A stretch of DNA of 35,252 nucleotides from Chloroflexota bacterium (GTDB lineage Bacteria; Chloroflexota; Anaerolineae; Anaerolineales; UBA11858): NCBI GenBank assembly GCA_016865865.1, contig VGOC01000027.1, forward strand, positions 1-35,252. The letters run 5' to 3'. Below are positions 25,049 to 32,982 of the stretch, in pieces (the stretch's first letter is position 1; every line of letters begins with the position of its first letter). The notes beneath the pieces are model-generated. The model was given only the letters and a program-made list of their open reading frames with translations. It was not told where the DNA came from and made no database searches. The position numbers were made by a program, and so were the translations under genes.

Positions 25049-27203
25049 GACGCTTCAGAGACTCGCCCAAAGTCCATACAGCCTCTTCGTCGTCTTGCTG
25101 TTTGTTTGCCTGCTGGCTTATGGCCTCAACATCCCCTGGCTGGGATTTTATTGGGATGACTGGCCGTGGATCTGGTTTTCGCATGTATTGGGCCCCGAGG
25201 GGATGTTGCAAATTGATGTGGAGCACCGACCGATCTCCGGGGTGATCCTGTGGGTGGGCGCGCTCCTGTTCGGAGAGAATCCTATCGGCTGGCAAATCTA
25301 TAATTTCGTCTTGCGGCTTCTGGGAGCCCTGGCCCTGGGGTGGGCGCTAAAAAAGATCTGGCCACAGCACCGGGGACAAATCACCTGGTCTGCATTGCTT
25401 TTCCTGGTCTACCCGGGTTTCGGCCAACAGTTCGTCGCCGTCAATACCAGCCGTCACCTCTTCCCGCTGATCACCTTCTTTCTCTCGATAGGCTTGATGG
25501 TCAATGCGGTTAACGCAGCCCGAAACAAAGGCCGCTACTGGCTGCTCATCAGCCAAGCCTTGCTGCTCTCGTTGATCAGCATGTTCACCACGGAATATTA
25601 TTACGGGCTGGAATTGATCCGACCGGTGATCCTGTGGTTGTTGATCCGCAGAGAGGAAAAACGATTCTCACAAACCCTCCTCCCGGCGATCAAAGCCTGG
25701 CTGCCATACCTGATCCCGCTCATCGGGATCTTTCTATGGCGTTACGCCATCTCCAAGAGCGTCAATTACCAGATTGTTTTATACAATGTGTCAAGTCCAT
25801 CCTCTGAACGGAGCATTCTGCAACTGCTTTGGGGCGGCGTCCAGGATATTCTCACGGGGGGCATCAGCGCCTGGTTCGAGGCCTTTCGACTTCCCGACCC
25901 CGCTTTATTCGGCTTGCGCACCCAAATCAATTATTTGGGGATCGTGCTCGTCAGCGCGGTGGGCGTTCTGCTTTATTTTGTTTTCCTGGGTTTTCCGCAA
26001 ATGCGGAATAAATCGCCGAGAAAGCCCCCCCAGCCCCCCAACCTTGGGGGGAGCGAAAAGATTCCCCCCAGGATTGAGGGGGCAGGGGGGCGAATGCGTA
26101 ATTGCTATTTCCTTCGAAAAGATGCCAAGCAAGATAAACCTTGGGGGCAGGAAGCGCTCATTTTAGGTGTATCAGCCCTGGTCGTCAGCCCGATCCCCTT
26201 TTGGGTTACCGGGCTGAATCCCAGGTTGAGCTTCCCCGACGACCGCCTGAATCTGCCGATGATCTTCGGGGCCTGCCTGCTCCTGACGGCCTTCCTCGAT
26301 CTGATCATCAAGCGTGATTCCCACAAAGTGCTTCTGCTCTCTATTCTCATCGGCTTTTCGGTGGGCAGTCATAACCGGAACGCCATCAACTATCGCCGGG
26401 ATTGGAAATATCAAATCGCCTTCTTCCAACAACTGATCACGCGCATCCCTGGCCTTGAAGAGAACACCGCCATCTTGATCAATGAACTGCCCAACAATCG
26501 CTCTACGGATAACTCGCTGACCGCCCCGCTGAATTGGGCCTACGCGCCGGATTTCTCGGGCGGAAATATGCCGCTGCACATGTTCTATTCCGAATTGCGC
26601 TTTGGGCGCGAAGAAACCACGCTCAATGCCGATACGCCGCTTAATCTGGTTTATCGCTTTTTCCCCTTTCGAAGCGCCGTTGGACAAACCCTGGTGATCT
26701 ATCACCGCCCACCAGCCTGCTTGCGCGTCATGGACAACCAGCGCGATCACTACTTCCCGCAGCTTCCTCCCTATATCAAGGACATCCTGCTTTTCTCCAA
26801 CCCAAGCCGTATCATCACTGAGCCTGAAAAGCCCGCTGTTCTGCCAGATGTGTTTGCCAGGGAACCTCAGCCTCTGAACTGGTGTTACTACTTCGAGAAA
26901 GCCGATCTGGCTCGCCAGCAAGAGGATTGGGAACAGGTCGCCGAACTCGGCGATATCGCATTCGCCCTGGATGACTCCCCCAACCACGCCTCGGAGCGAG
27001 TGCCTTTCATCGAGGGGTACGCCCATGTCGGCCAATGGGACAGGGCGGAAGAACTGACCTTCGAATCCCTGAAGATAGACCGATTCATGGGCCCCATGCT
27101 CTGCGAGACCTGGGAGCGTATCGAGGCGGGTACATCGCCATCATCCGAACGCGATACAATCCTCGAGAAAATCAATACGCAGCTAAATTGTTCGCTCTAT
27201 TAA
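25029..27203 (+). CDS. Large polytopic GT-C-like membrane protein with C-terminal soluble domain
   Basis: 724-residue protein with about 11 membrane helices up to residue 460. The first loop contains 'GFYWDDWPWIW', a DD motif like that of dolichyl-phosphate-mannose-type glycosyltransferases. A C-terminal soluble region (about 480-724) follows, with a helical repeat-like end from about 620 ('QEDWEQVAELGDIAF', 'GQWDRAEELTFESLKI') suggesting TPR-type helices. Around residues 332-356 an unusual proline/glycine-rich stretch is encoded by palindromic repeat DNA. Function is inferred from fold only. Confidence 0.7.
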   Translation: MCKKITETLQRLAQSPYSLFVVLLFVCLLAYGLNIPWLGFYWDDWPWIWFSHVLGPEGMLQIDVEHRPISGVILWVGALLFGENPIGWQIYNFVLRLLGALALGWALKKIWPQHRGQITWSALLFLVYPGFGQQFVAVNTSRHLFPLITFFLSIGLMVNAVNAARNKGRYWLLISQALLLSLISMFTTEYYYGLELIRPVILWLLIRREEKRFSQTLLPAIKAWLPYLIPLIGIFLWRYAISKSVNYQIVLYNVSSPSSERSILQLLWGGVQDILTGGISAWFEAFRLPDPALFGLRTQINYLGIVLVSAVGVLLYFVFLGFPQMRNKSPRKPPQPPNLGGSEKIPPRIEGAGGRMRNCYFLRKDAKQDKPWGQEALILGVSALVVSPIPFWVTGLNPRLSFPDDRLNLPMIFGACLLLTAFLDLIIKRDSHKVLLLSILIGFSVGSHNRNAINYRRDWKYQIAFFQQLITRIPGLEENTAILINELPNNRSTDNSLTAPLNWAYAPDFSGGNMPLHMFYSELRFGREETTLNADTPLNLVYRFFPFRSAVGQTLVIYHRPPACLRVMDNQRDHYFPQLPPYIKDILLFSNPSRIITEPEKPAVLPDVFAREPQPLNWCYYFEKADLARQQEDWEQVAELGDIAFALDDSPNHASERVPFIEGYAHVGQWDRAEELTFESLKIDRFMGPMLCETWERIEAGTSPSSERDTILEKINTQLNCSLY
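26024..26091. repeat. C/G-rich palindromic repeat inside a coding region
   Basis: The left arm (26024-26051) and right arm (26064-26091) are imperfect inverted copies of each other. Each is built from runs of C followed by runs of G around the word CAACCTTGG / CAATCCTGG. The loop is AGCGAAAAGATT. The repeat reads through in the frame of the membrane protein as 'KPPQPPNLGG...IPPRIEGAGGR' without a stop. Confidence 0.75.
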
Positions 27204-27300
27204 AACCAGGACTTACGCAGTTCGATAAAAAATACCGGAAATTGGGGGTGTGCGGGGTGCTTCGCACCTACAAACCCTATTCCTCGCCAATATCTATCCC
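27204..27300. repeat. Remnant of a repeat before the YgjP-like gene
   Basis: The spacer starts with AGGACTTACGCAGTT and continues to a GC-rich hairpin-like stretch around 27245-27275 (GGGGTGCTTCGCACC). Its wording recalls the stem of the 7517-7628 element. It is open in the downstream frame, which gives a spurious upstream ATG at 27250. No flanking duplication was found. Confidence 0.4.
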
Positions 27301-27870
27301 ATGCCTGACAAAAAATTCACCATCGAAGACAAAAACGGGGCAAAGATCAGCATCACCGTCCACCGTGACAAGCGCATCAAAAAACATTCCAAGTGGATGT
27401 GGCAGGGGGATGGCAGCATCTTGCTGCGCGTCCCTTATCGCCTGCCCAACCGCGTCATCGGTCAATTCCTCGACCAGATCGCCATAGAATTGGAGAAACG
27501 CGAAAAGATCGCCGAGCGCCGCACTGACGCCGAACTCCAGCAGCGCGCCGAGCATCTCAACAAAACCTGTTTCGGGGGAAAGATCGAGTGGAAAGCCATC
27601 CGCTGGGTGGGCAATATGGAGATGCGCCTGGGCAGTTGCACTAACGGTGGTCCAACGGACGGCCACATTCGCATCAGCGATAAGATCAAAAAATGGCCGG
27701 GATGGGTGATTGATTACGTCATCGCCCACGAGATGGTGCACCGCCTGCACAGCGATCACAGCGCGGCATTCTGGGCTACACTGACCGAGGGCTACCCACT
27801 GAGCGAGCGGGCGCGCGGCTTCATCAAAGGGGTGGGGTTTGCTGAGGGGCGGCAGTATGAGGATGATTAG
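27301..27870 (+). CDS. YgjP-like metallopeptidase-domain protein (M48/SprT-related)
   Basis: 189-residue cytosolic protein of the YgjP family. The zinc site is H143-E144-x2-H147 with H153 six residues later in 'SDHSAAFW', the typical HExxH-x5-H spacing, preceded by 'RLGSCTNGG...IRISDKI'. This group is frequently found beside restriction-modification genes, where its role is unknown. The ATG at 27301 is chosen because codons upstream are repeat DNA. The DNA methyltransferase gene starts 47 bases downstream. Confidence 0.88.
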   Translation: MPDKKFTIEDKNGAKISITVHRDKRIKKHSKWMWQGDGSILLRVPYRLPNRVIGQFLDQIAIELEKREKIAERRTDAELQQRAEHLNKTCFGGKIEWKAIRWVGNMEMRLGSCTNGGPTDGHIRISDKIKKWPGWVIDYVIAHEMVHRLHSDHSAAFWATLTEGYPLSERARGFIKGVGFAEGRQYEDD

Positions 27871-27904
27871 GGCGTAAACAGGCTCGAAACATCCGCTGTA
27901 GGGG

Positions 27905-27910
27905 TATAAT
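27905..27910 (+). promoter_or_regulatory. TATAAT -10 box giving a probably leaderless methyltransferase mRNA
   Basis: A perfect TATAAT ends eight bases before the A of the ATG at 27918. Transcription would start at or within a base or two of the start codon, and no Shine-Dalgarno sequence is possible. The -35 region (CTCGAA near 27883) is weak. Confidence 0.55.
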
Positions 27911-27917
27911 AGAACTA

Positions 27918-29507
27918 ATGACCGAAATAAGAAATTTGCGGCAGCTTTCACTTTTCCCAACTCTTGCTGATGACAACAATAGCCTGAGTAGATTCTCCTT
28001 TTCGCATGAAGATGTTTGTGCTCAGGATGAGCGCATTGCGTTGGAAGAGCGATATGCCGAATTCCTAGAAGAAACATCCAAGTTCAATCGTAAATTAGTC
28101 AGTTATCAGGGGAACAAAGGAGCCATTATTCATGGGTGGATCAAATATCGCGAGGGGTTCTCCGCTCAACTGGTCGAGGATTTAATTCGAGAATTTAGGA
28201 TCGAACCGGGCGGAAAAGTTCTCGATCCTTTCAGTGGCTCATCGACGACCTTGCTCGTAGCAAAATCCATGGGCATCGACGCCGTAGGAATCGAAATCAT
28301 GTCGGTGTGCCATCTGGCCTGGGAAGCAAAATCCATTTTTTATGAATACGATCTCGGCGAGCTAAAGCAAATACGCGCCTGGCTTGTTGATTCGCAAACC
28401 GAAAAGGCTGAGGCGCGTTTTCCCCATATTACGATTACAGAAAGTGCTTTCCCACCGGAAGCCGAACACGCCATCATGTTCTACACCCATTGGGTCGAAA
28501 ACCTGGATGTCAGTAAAGCAGCTAAAACTCTGCTCAGGCTAATACTGACCAGCATCTTGGAAGAAGTCAGCTACACGCGCAAAGATGGGCAATACCTTCG
28601 CTGGGATTATCGCTCTGAAAAGGTACGAGAACGCAACCGGATTCGCCAATCTCAGGGCAAGAAGCCCATCAAAAAGGTTGACCTGGGATCGCTGCCATCT
28701 GTCAAAGAAGCCTTGGTAAGCGCGTTCGATATCGTTATCGCTGATATTCGAAAATTGCAAGAACTTCCTTTTCGTCAAAGCCATCAAGAATTGATCAAGG
28801 GAAACAGTATGTATGTTCTGCCAACACTTGAACCCAACCAATTCGACGCAGTAATTACCTCACCACCCTATTGTAATCGCTACGACTACACACGCACCTA
28901 TGCTTTGGAACTTGCTTATCTAGGCGAAGGCGATGGCATCTTCGATCTGCGCCAGAATTTGCTGTCGTGTACTGTCGAAAATCGCTCAAAGTTAAATCTG
29001 CTGCAAGAACACTATAAAGCATTCGGGCGAGGCGACCGGTTCGACGAAATCCTTCAAACAGTATGGAAGAATGCGGCCTTCCAGGAAATCAATCGAGCAC
29101 TCCAAAACCGTTGGGAACGCGGCGATATGAATAATCGAGGCGTTCTACGGATGGTTGAACAGTATTTCACAGAATTGACTTTTATCTTTGCAGAACTGCT
29201 TCGCATCTGCAAACCCGGTGCGCGGGTGGCTTTTGTCAACGATAATGTCCGTTATGGGGGCGAAGTCATCCCAGTTGATTTGTTAACAACGGATCTGGCA
29301 GTCAATCTCGGTTTTGAGCCGGTAAAAATTTACGTATTGCCGCAGAGAAAAGGAAATAGTAGCCAACAAATGAGCAGATTTGGGCGAGAAGCATTGCGAA
29401 AGAGCATCACGGTGTGGAGGAAACCCAATGGCAAACGGGTTAATTCATGCCCCGAAAGCGATATTCGAATATTCTCCAGAGCACAAGAATCGGAGAGAGG
29501 AATGTGA
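27918..29507 (+). CDS. DNA methyltransferase 1 (N4-cytosine/N6-adenine class, TSPPY type)
   Basis: 529-residue S-adenosylmethionine-dependent DNA methyltransferase. Motif I is 'DPFSGSSTT' (residues 103-111) and the catalytic motif IV is TSPPY (314-318), typical of N4-cytosine enzymes. The order is I before IV, as in the gamma class, but about 200 residues separate them, so an extra domain probably for target recognition lies between. It opens the restriction-modification cluster. Its stop overlaps the next ATG by one base (TGATG), so the two methyltransferases are translationally coupled. It would protect host DNA from the downstream endonuclease or from the lost one. Confidence 0.88.
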   Translation: MTEIRNLRQLSLFPTLADDNNSLSRFSFSHEDVCAQDERIALEERYAEFLEETSKFNRKLVSYQGNKGAIIHGWIKYREGFSAQLVEDLIREFRIEPGGKVLDPFSGSSTTLLVAKSMGIDAVGIEIMSVCHLAWEAKSIFYEYDLGELKQIRAWLVDSQTEKAEARFPHITITESAFPPEAEHAIMFYTHWVENLDVSKAAKTLLRLILTSILEEVSYTRKDGQYLRWDYRSEKVRERNRIRQSQGKKPIKKVDLGSLPSVKEALVSAFDIVIADIRKLQELPFRQSHQELIKGNSMYVLPTLEPNQFDAVITSPPYCNRYDYTRTYALELAYLGEGDGIFDLRQNLLSCTVENRSKLNLLQEHYKAFGRGDRFDEILQTVWKNAAFQEINRALQNRWERGDMNNRGVLRMVEQYFTELTFIFAELLRICKPGARVAFVNDNVRYGGEVIPVDLLTTDLAVNLGFEPVKIYVLPQRKGNSSQQMSRFGREALRKSITVWRKPNGKRVNSCPESDIRIFSRAQESERGM

Positions 29508-30433
29508 TGAATACCAAAACGGTAAGTACTACACTTCCCCGCATTATCAATGAGTCAGGGGAATTGTATCGTACTAAAATTATTATTGGGCATACCAAGT
29601 GCTGTAACTGCAAGCCTAATCATCTAAATTGCATGACTGCGAAAGAATGGATAAAAAGCCAACTTGGTGTTTGGCAGTTCACCTATGAAGGGCGTGATAT
29701 TCGAGATAAGAATTTGCATCCTGCTACATTTCCTCTTTCTTTAGCAAAGAGGGTTATTGAACTATTCACTCATGAAGGGGAATTGGTTATTGATCCTTTT
29801 GTTGGCAGCGGAACCACATTGCTTGCCGCGCAAGATTTAAACCGCAATGCAGTTGGTTTTGATTTGCATTCAGACTATATTGAGCTTTGCAAAGAACGCC
29901 TCGTCTATAACAATCTTTTTAATCAGGCCCAACAAATAGCTGTAAAGGACGATGCCTTAAATATTGATCAATATTTAGAGCCAGAATCAGTTAAGTTGAT
30001 TTGGACTTCGCCACCATATGCAAATTTATTAAACCGCAAACGCAAGAATAAATCGCGGCGAGGCGATGAACGTCAGAATGAGCAATTTGGTAAAGTGGAA
30101 CAATACTCACAAGACCCAAGAGATTTGGGAACAATGCCATTGGATGTTTACACTCAGGCTATGGGTGATATTTTTGAACGACTCCTTCATCTTCTTAAAC
30201 CCAAAGCACATTGTGTCATAAATATCCCTGATATGTGGTGGGAGAATGAACGTATCACAATTCATGTTTCCCTTATCCAAGAGTTGAGAAGGCGAGGATA
30301 TGAACTTAGGAATACAATTATTTGGGACAGAACAAACATTGTTAATCGAATAGGAATTTTTGGCTGGCCCAGCAACTATATTACTATGGGGACAACATTC
30401 GAATACCTGTTAGATTTCTGGAGGCCAGCATAA
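29507..30433 (+). CDS. DNA methyltransferase 2 (N4-cytosine/N6-adenine class, TSPPY type)
   Basis: 308-residue DNA methyltransferase with motif I 'DPFVGSGTT' (residues 96-104) and motif IV TSPPY (167-171), in I-to-IV order. 'HPATFPLSLAKRVIELFT' (71-88) is the usual motif X region. A cysteine cluster at residues 32-42 (C32, C33, C35, C42) could bind zinc. The ATG at 29507 overlaps the upstream stop and has GAGAGG as ribosome site. It is clearly AT-richer than the genes at 23-27 kb. Paired cytosine methyltransferases are known for the BcnI system, which fits the endonuclease that follows four bases later. Confidence 0.88.
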   Translation: MNTKTVSTTLPRIINESGELYRTKIIIGHTKCCNCKPNHLNCMTAKEWIKSQLGVWQFTYEGRDIRDKNLHPATFPLSLAKRVIELFTHEGELVIDPFVGSGTTLLAAQDLNRNAVGFDLHSDYIELCKERLVYNNLFNQAQQIAVKDDALNIDQYLEPESVKLIWTSPPYANLLNRKRKNKSRRGDERQNEQFGKVEQYSQDPRDLGTMPLDVYTQAMGDIFERLLHLLKPKAHCVINIPDMWWENERITIHVSLIQELRRRGYELRNTIIWDRTNIVNRIGIFGWPSNYITMGTTFEYLLDFWRPA

Positions 30434-30437
30434 TTTT

Positions 30438-31223
30438 ATGAAAACTTATACCAAAGATACTCTTATCGCTGAACTTCGTGAAGTAAGCAGGATGGGCTGG
30501 ATACCTAATGCCCGCCCTGGTAATCCTGGAGGCATAGGAAATACGCTCGAAGACTTGCTTGGAATCCAAGAAAATAATCTGCCAATTCCCAACGCCGCAG
30601 AATGGGAGCTAAAGTGCCAGCGTACAGAAAGCACATCCCTGACCACCCTCTTTCACATGGAACCTTCTCCACGCGCTTTCAAATTTGTCCCCAAGATTCT
30701 TCTGCCCAAGTATGGCTGGAAACATGAACTTGCGGGAATCAAATATCCAGAGAATGAGATGAGTTTTCGCCAAACTATTCACGGTGTAGCAAGAAGCGAC
30801 AGGGGTTTCAAAGTAATCGTTGATCACAAGTTTCAGAAAATCTTGGTTTCCTTTAACGCGAATGCTGTTGCCTCGGAACATTATGCTTGGCTAAGAAATG
30901 TAGTCTTATCCGCGGGAGTAAACGAGCTAAACCCGCAACCGTATTGGGGTTTCGACGACTTACATCACAAGTCCGGGACCAAACTGCTCAACTGCTTTTA
31001 TGTCCAAGCTGAAGCGAAGAAACAGGAAGGCCAAGAATTTTTTCATTACAACAGGGTCTTAATTCTTCAAGGATTCAGTTTTGAAAACTTTCTCACAGCA
31101 ATCGAAGAAGGCAATGTATTGATAGACTTCGACGCTCGAACCGGTCATAATCATGGCACAAAATTCAGGCTACGCCATAATGCAAGGCCGAAGCTTTATT
31201 CCCAAATACAAGAGGTCGTGTAA
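30438..31223 (+). CDS. Type II restriction endonuclease, MvaI/BcnI family
   Basis: 261-residue nuclease close in length to MvaI and BcnI. These act as monomers on CCWGG and CCSGG, nicking each strand in turn. The N-terminal 'NPGGIGNTLEDLLGIQENN' block holds the conserved acidic residues (E38, D39). 'AAEWELKCQR' contains E57-x-K59, the (D/E)xK half of the PD-(D/E)xK site. 'LTTLFHMEPSP' follows as in the family. The site cut here is inferred to be a CCNGG-type sequence; the exact specificity cannot be read. Four bases separate it from methyltransferase 2. Confidence 0.88.
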   Translation: MKTYTKDTLIAELREVSRMGWIPNARPGNPGGIGNTLEDLLGIQENNLPIPNAAEWELKCQRTESTSLTTLFHMEPSPRAFKFVPKILLPKYGWKHELAGIKYPENEMSFRQTIHGVARSDRGFKVIVDHKFQKILVSFNANAVASEHYAWLRNVVLSAGVNELNPQPYWGFDDLHHKSGTKLLNCFYVQAEAKKQEGQEFFHYNRVLILQGFSFENFLTAIEEGNVLIDFDARTGHNHGTKFRLRHNARPKLYSQIQEVV

Positions 31224-31240
31224 AACGGGAGGTGGCTTAA

Positions 31241-31573
31241 CATGCCGTTGGTCGGACAATCATTTTTGCTGATGAACCTGATATTGCAATTTACGATCGA
31301 GATGTAATTCAGACGGCGATTGAAGTCAAAGGAGGCATTGATACAGCAGGCGTTTTAGAGCGCATCGGCGCAGCGATCAAAAGCCTTAGCCGTGCCAGAG
31401 AAGAAAACCTCAATTCAGTCACTATCTTGCTTGTGCAAGGCGTTTCGATGACTCAACGAGCAGCCGATGATTTAGCCATCAACCAACAAGCTGTCAATCA
31501 TTGGTTCACCATCGAGGATTTCCTCGAAGACGAGACTCGACGAGAACAAGTATTCAAGTTGATGAACATATAA
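31241..31573 (+). pseudogene. 5'-truncated restriction endonuclease remnant, probably XcyI-like
   Basis: An open frame after the stop at 31238-31240 reads 'HAVGRTIIFADEPDIAIYD', then 'TAIEVKGGIDTAGVLERIGAAIKSL', and ends 'HWFTIEDFLEDETRREQVFKLMNI' at 31573. About 110 codons remain and there is no usable start codon at their beginning; the first in-frame ATG is near 31449. The EPD...EVK pattern is a PD-(D/E)xK nuclease core. The sequence resembles, as far as I can recall, the C-terminal part of XcyI-type endonucleases that cut CCCGGG. It seems to be the end of a second endonuclease whose 5' part was lost at the junction with the MvaI/BcnI-type gene. Confidence 0.6.
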
Positions 31574-31588
31574 CGCTCTTGAATACAC

Positions 31589-31633
31589 ACAAGGTGACTG
31601 GCACTTCTCAAGTGCCAGTCACCTTGTATTTTT
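31589..31633. terminator. Strong hairpin between convergent genes
   Basis: An 18-base perfect stem (31589-31606 and 31610-31627) with a CTC loop is followed on the plus strand by ATTTTT. It lies between the endonuclease remnant and the 3' end of the adaptor gene on the other strand, so it can act as an intrinsic terminator. Its length and the stem word GGTGACTGGCACTT make a dispersed palindromic repeat an equally good explanation. Confidence 0.7.
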
Positions 31634-31635
31634 CC

Positions 31636-32982
31636 CTACTCCGTCTCGAACTGCACCTCCACGCTCATCCCTGCGCGCAGGCCGGGGGGCGGCGCGTCCA
31701 ACTCGATGGTCGTGGTGTAGACCACATCCCCTCCTAGTGTTTCGGCCAGGGGCGCGATATTGCTGACCCGCCCACTGAATTGCTCCCCCAGGGCTTTGAC
31801 GAACACCATCACCGATTGCCCGATGGCGATTTTGGGTAGGTCGCGCTCGCTCAGGTCGCTGGTTTCCACATGCAGATTTTGAATGTCAGCTAATACCAGG
31901 ATCGGCTGCCCCGGTGTGACCCACTCACCGCTGCTGATATTCACCTGGGCGACCACGCCCGCGAACGGCGCTGCCAGGGTGAGCTGTTCGAGAGCGGCCT
32001 GAGCAGCTTCGAGCTGCGTGCGGGCGTTCTTCAGGCGCGCTTCCGCCAGGCGCACCTGATCGGGGTCTGGGCCGGCGCTGAGGATGTCGTAATCGCGCTG
32101 CGCTTTGGCCAGTTGCGCCTGCGCTAATGCCAAATCAGCCTCCGCTTGATTCTGATCTATCGAGTTGGTCGTCCCGATCAGATGATTGTAAGTGCGTACC
32201 GTGGCGTCGTAATCTTTCTGTGCCTGAGCCAGCCTACTGAGCATGGCCGCCCGTTCCACGTTCGTTTCAGGTTTGTTCTCGAAAGGCTCGAAATCATCGC
32301 GGGCCTTGTCCAGTTTATCCTGGGCCAGGATCATGTTGGCATAGGCAGTGTCTATATCTACCTGCGGGGCGGCAGCCTGCATGTTGCTGAGGGCACGCTC
32401 GGCGTCGCGCAACGCATCCTGATAATCGGCAATCGCCTTGAGCGCCTGGGCAAGCTGCACGTCCATATCTTTGGAGAGGGCGTCGAGCGCCTGCTGGGCT
32501 TGCTCCAGCTCGAACTCTGCCGCGCTGACCGCCGCTCCGAGGCTCTCCTGACCCTCGAGCTGCGCCAAGACCTGCCCTTCTGCCACGGCTTCGCCAACGC
32601 TGACATTCACAGCGGCCACCTTCCCACCCAGCGTGAATACCAGCCGGGCTTCCTGCGCTGGAGTCATGCTCCCTGAAGCAACTACAGCCCCGCTATCTAT
32701 CTGTGGCGAGGTCGGGAGGGCCGAAGACTCTTGATCCAACACGATGGTGGGCAGCGGGGTGGGCGTAGCCGGGGTAAATACAGTACATCCGGCCAATACA
32801 AGCAGGGAGATCAAAAACAGAAGTGTTCCTGGATAAACGATGAAAGAAATCGTACACGGATTTAACGGATTCCCGCGGGTAGATTTTATATTTCTGCTTT
32901 TTATCCGTGCCAATCCGCGTTCATCCGTGTACGAATTCCCATCCCGCTTGATGGGAAACAAGTGTAATATTTCGAAATTCAT
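31636..32982 (-). CDS. HlyD/MacA-like efflux adaptor lipoprotein
   Basis: 448-residue periplasmic-adaptor-type protein of ABC exporters. A lipoprotein signal '[13 protein letters not shown]' places the lipidated cysteine at C66. Then come a first lipoyl half (about 95-150), an alpha-helical coiled-coil hairpin rich in A/Q/L (about 155-345), the second lipoyl half ('[20 protein letters not shown]') and a beta barrel to the end. The ATG overlaps the ATPase stop (ATGA) and has AAGGG upstream. The signal is displaced from the start by about 50 residues, of which some 28 are encoded by a palindromic repeat. Confidence 0.88.
   Translation of the reverse strand: MNFEILHLFPIKRDGNSYTDERGLARIKSRNIKSTRGNPLNPCTISFIVYPGTLLFLISLLVLAGCTVFTPATPTPLPTIVLDQESSALPTSPQIDSGAVVASGSMTPAQEARLVFTLGGKVAAVNVSVGEAVAEGQVLAQLEGQESLGAAVSAAEFELEQAQQALDALSKDMDVQLAQALKAIADYQDALRDAERALSNMQAAAPQVDIDTAYANMILAQDKLDKARDDFEPFENKPETNVERAAMLSRLAQAQKDYDATVRTYNHLIGTTNSIDQNQAEADLALAQAQLAKAQRDYDILSAGPDPDQVRLAEARLKNARTQLEAAQAALEQLTLAAPFAGVVAQVNISSGEWVTPGQPILVLADIQNLHVETSDLSERDLPKIAIGQSVMVFVKALGEQFSGRVSNIAPLAETLGGDVVYTTTIELDAPPPGLRAGMSVEVQFETE
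32850..32934. repeat. Foldback repeat of the ATCCGTG family inside the adaptor gene
   Basis: CGTACACGGATTTAACGGATT (left arm, 32851-32871) pairs, with a one-base offset, with the opposite strand of 32912-32933. Further words ATCCGTGC and ATCCGCG lie inside the right arm. The element occupies codons near residues 17-44 of the adaptor protein and keeps the frame open. Confidence 0.75.

Noticed and set aside
27250-27300. Upstream start of the YgjP-like protein
   Set aside because: The extra 17 residues come from repeat-like spacer DNA and are unlike the family N-terminus.
31242-31307. Short open frame starting at the ATG after the MvaI/BcnI-type gene
   Set aside because: It stops after 21 codons and is out of frame with the nuclease remnant, which explains the same bases better.
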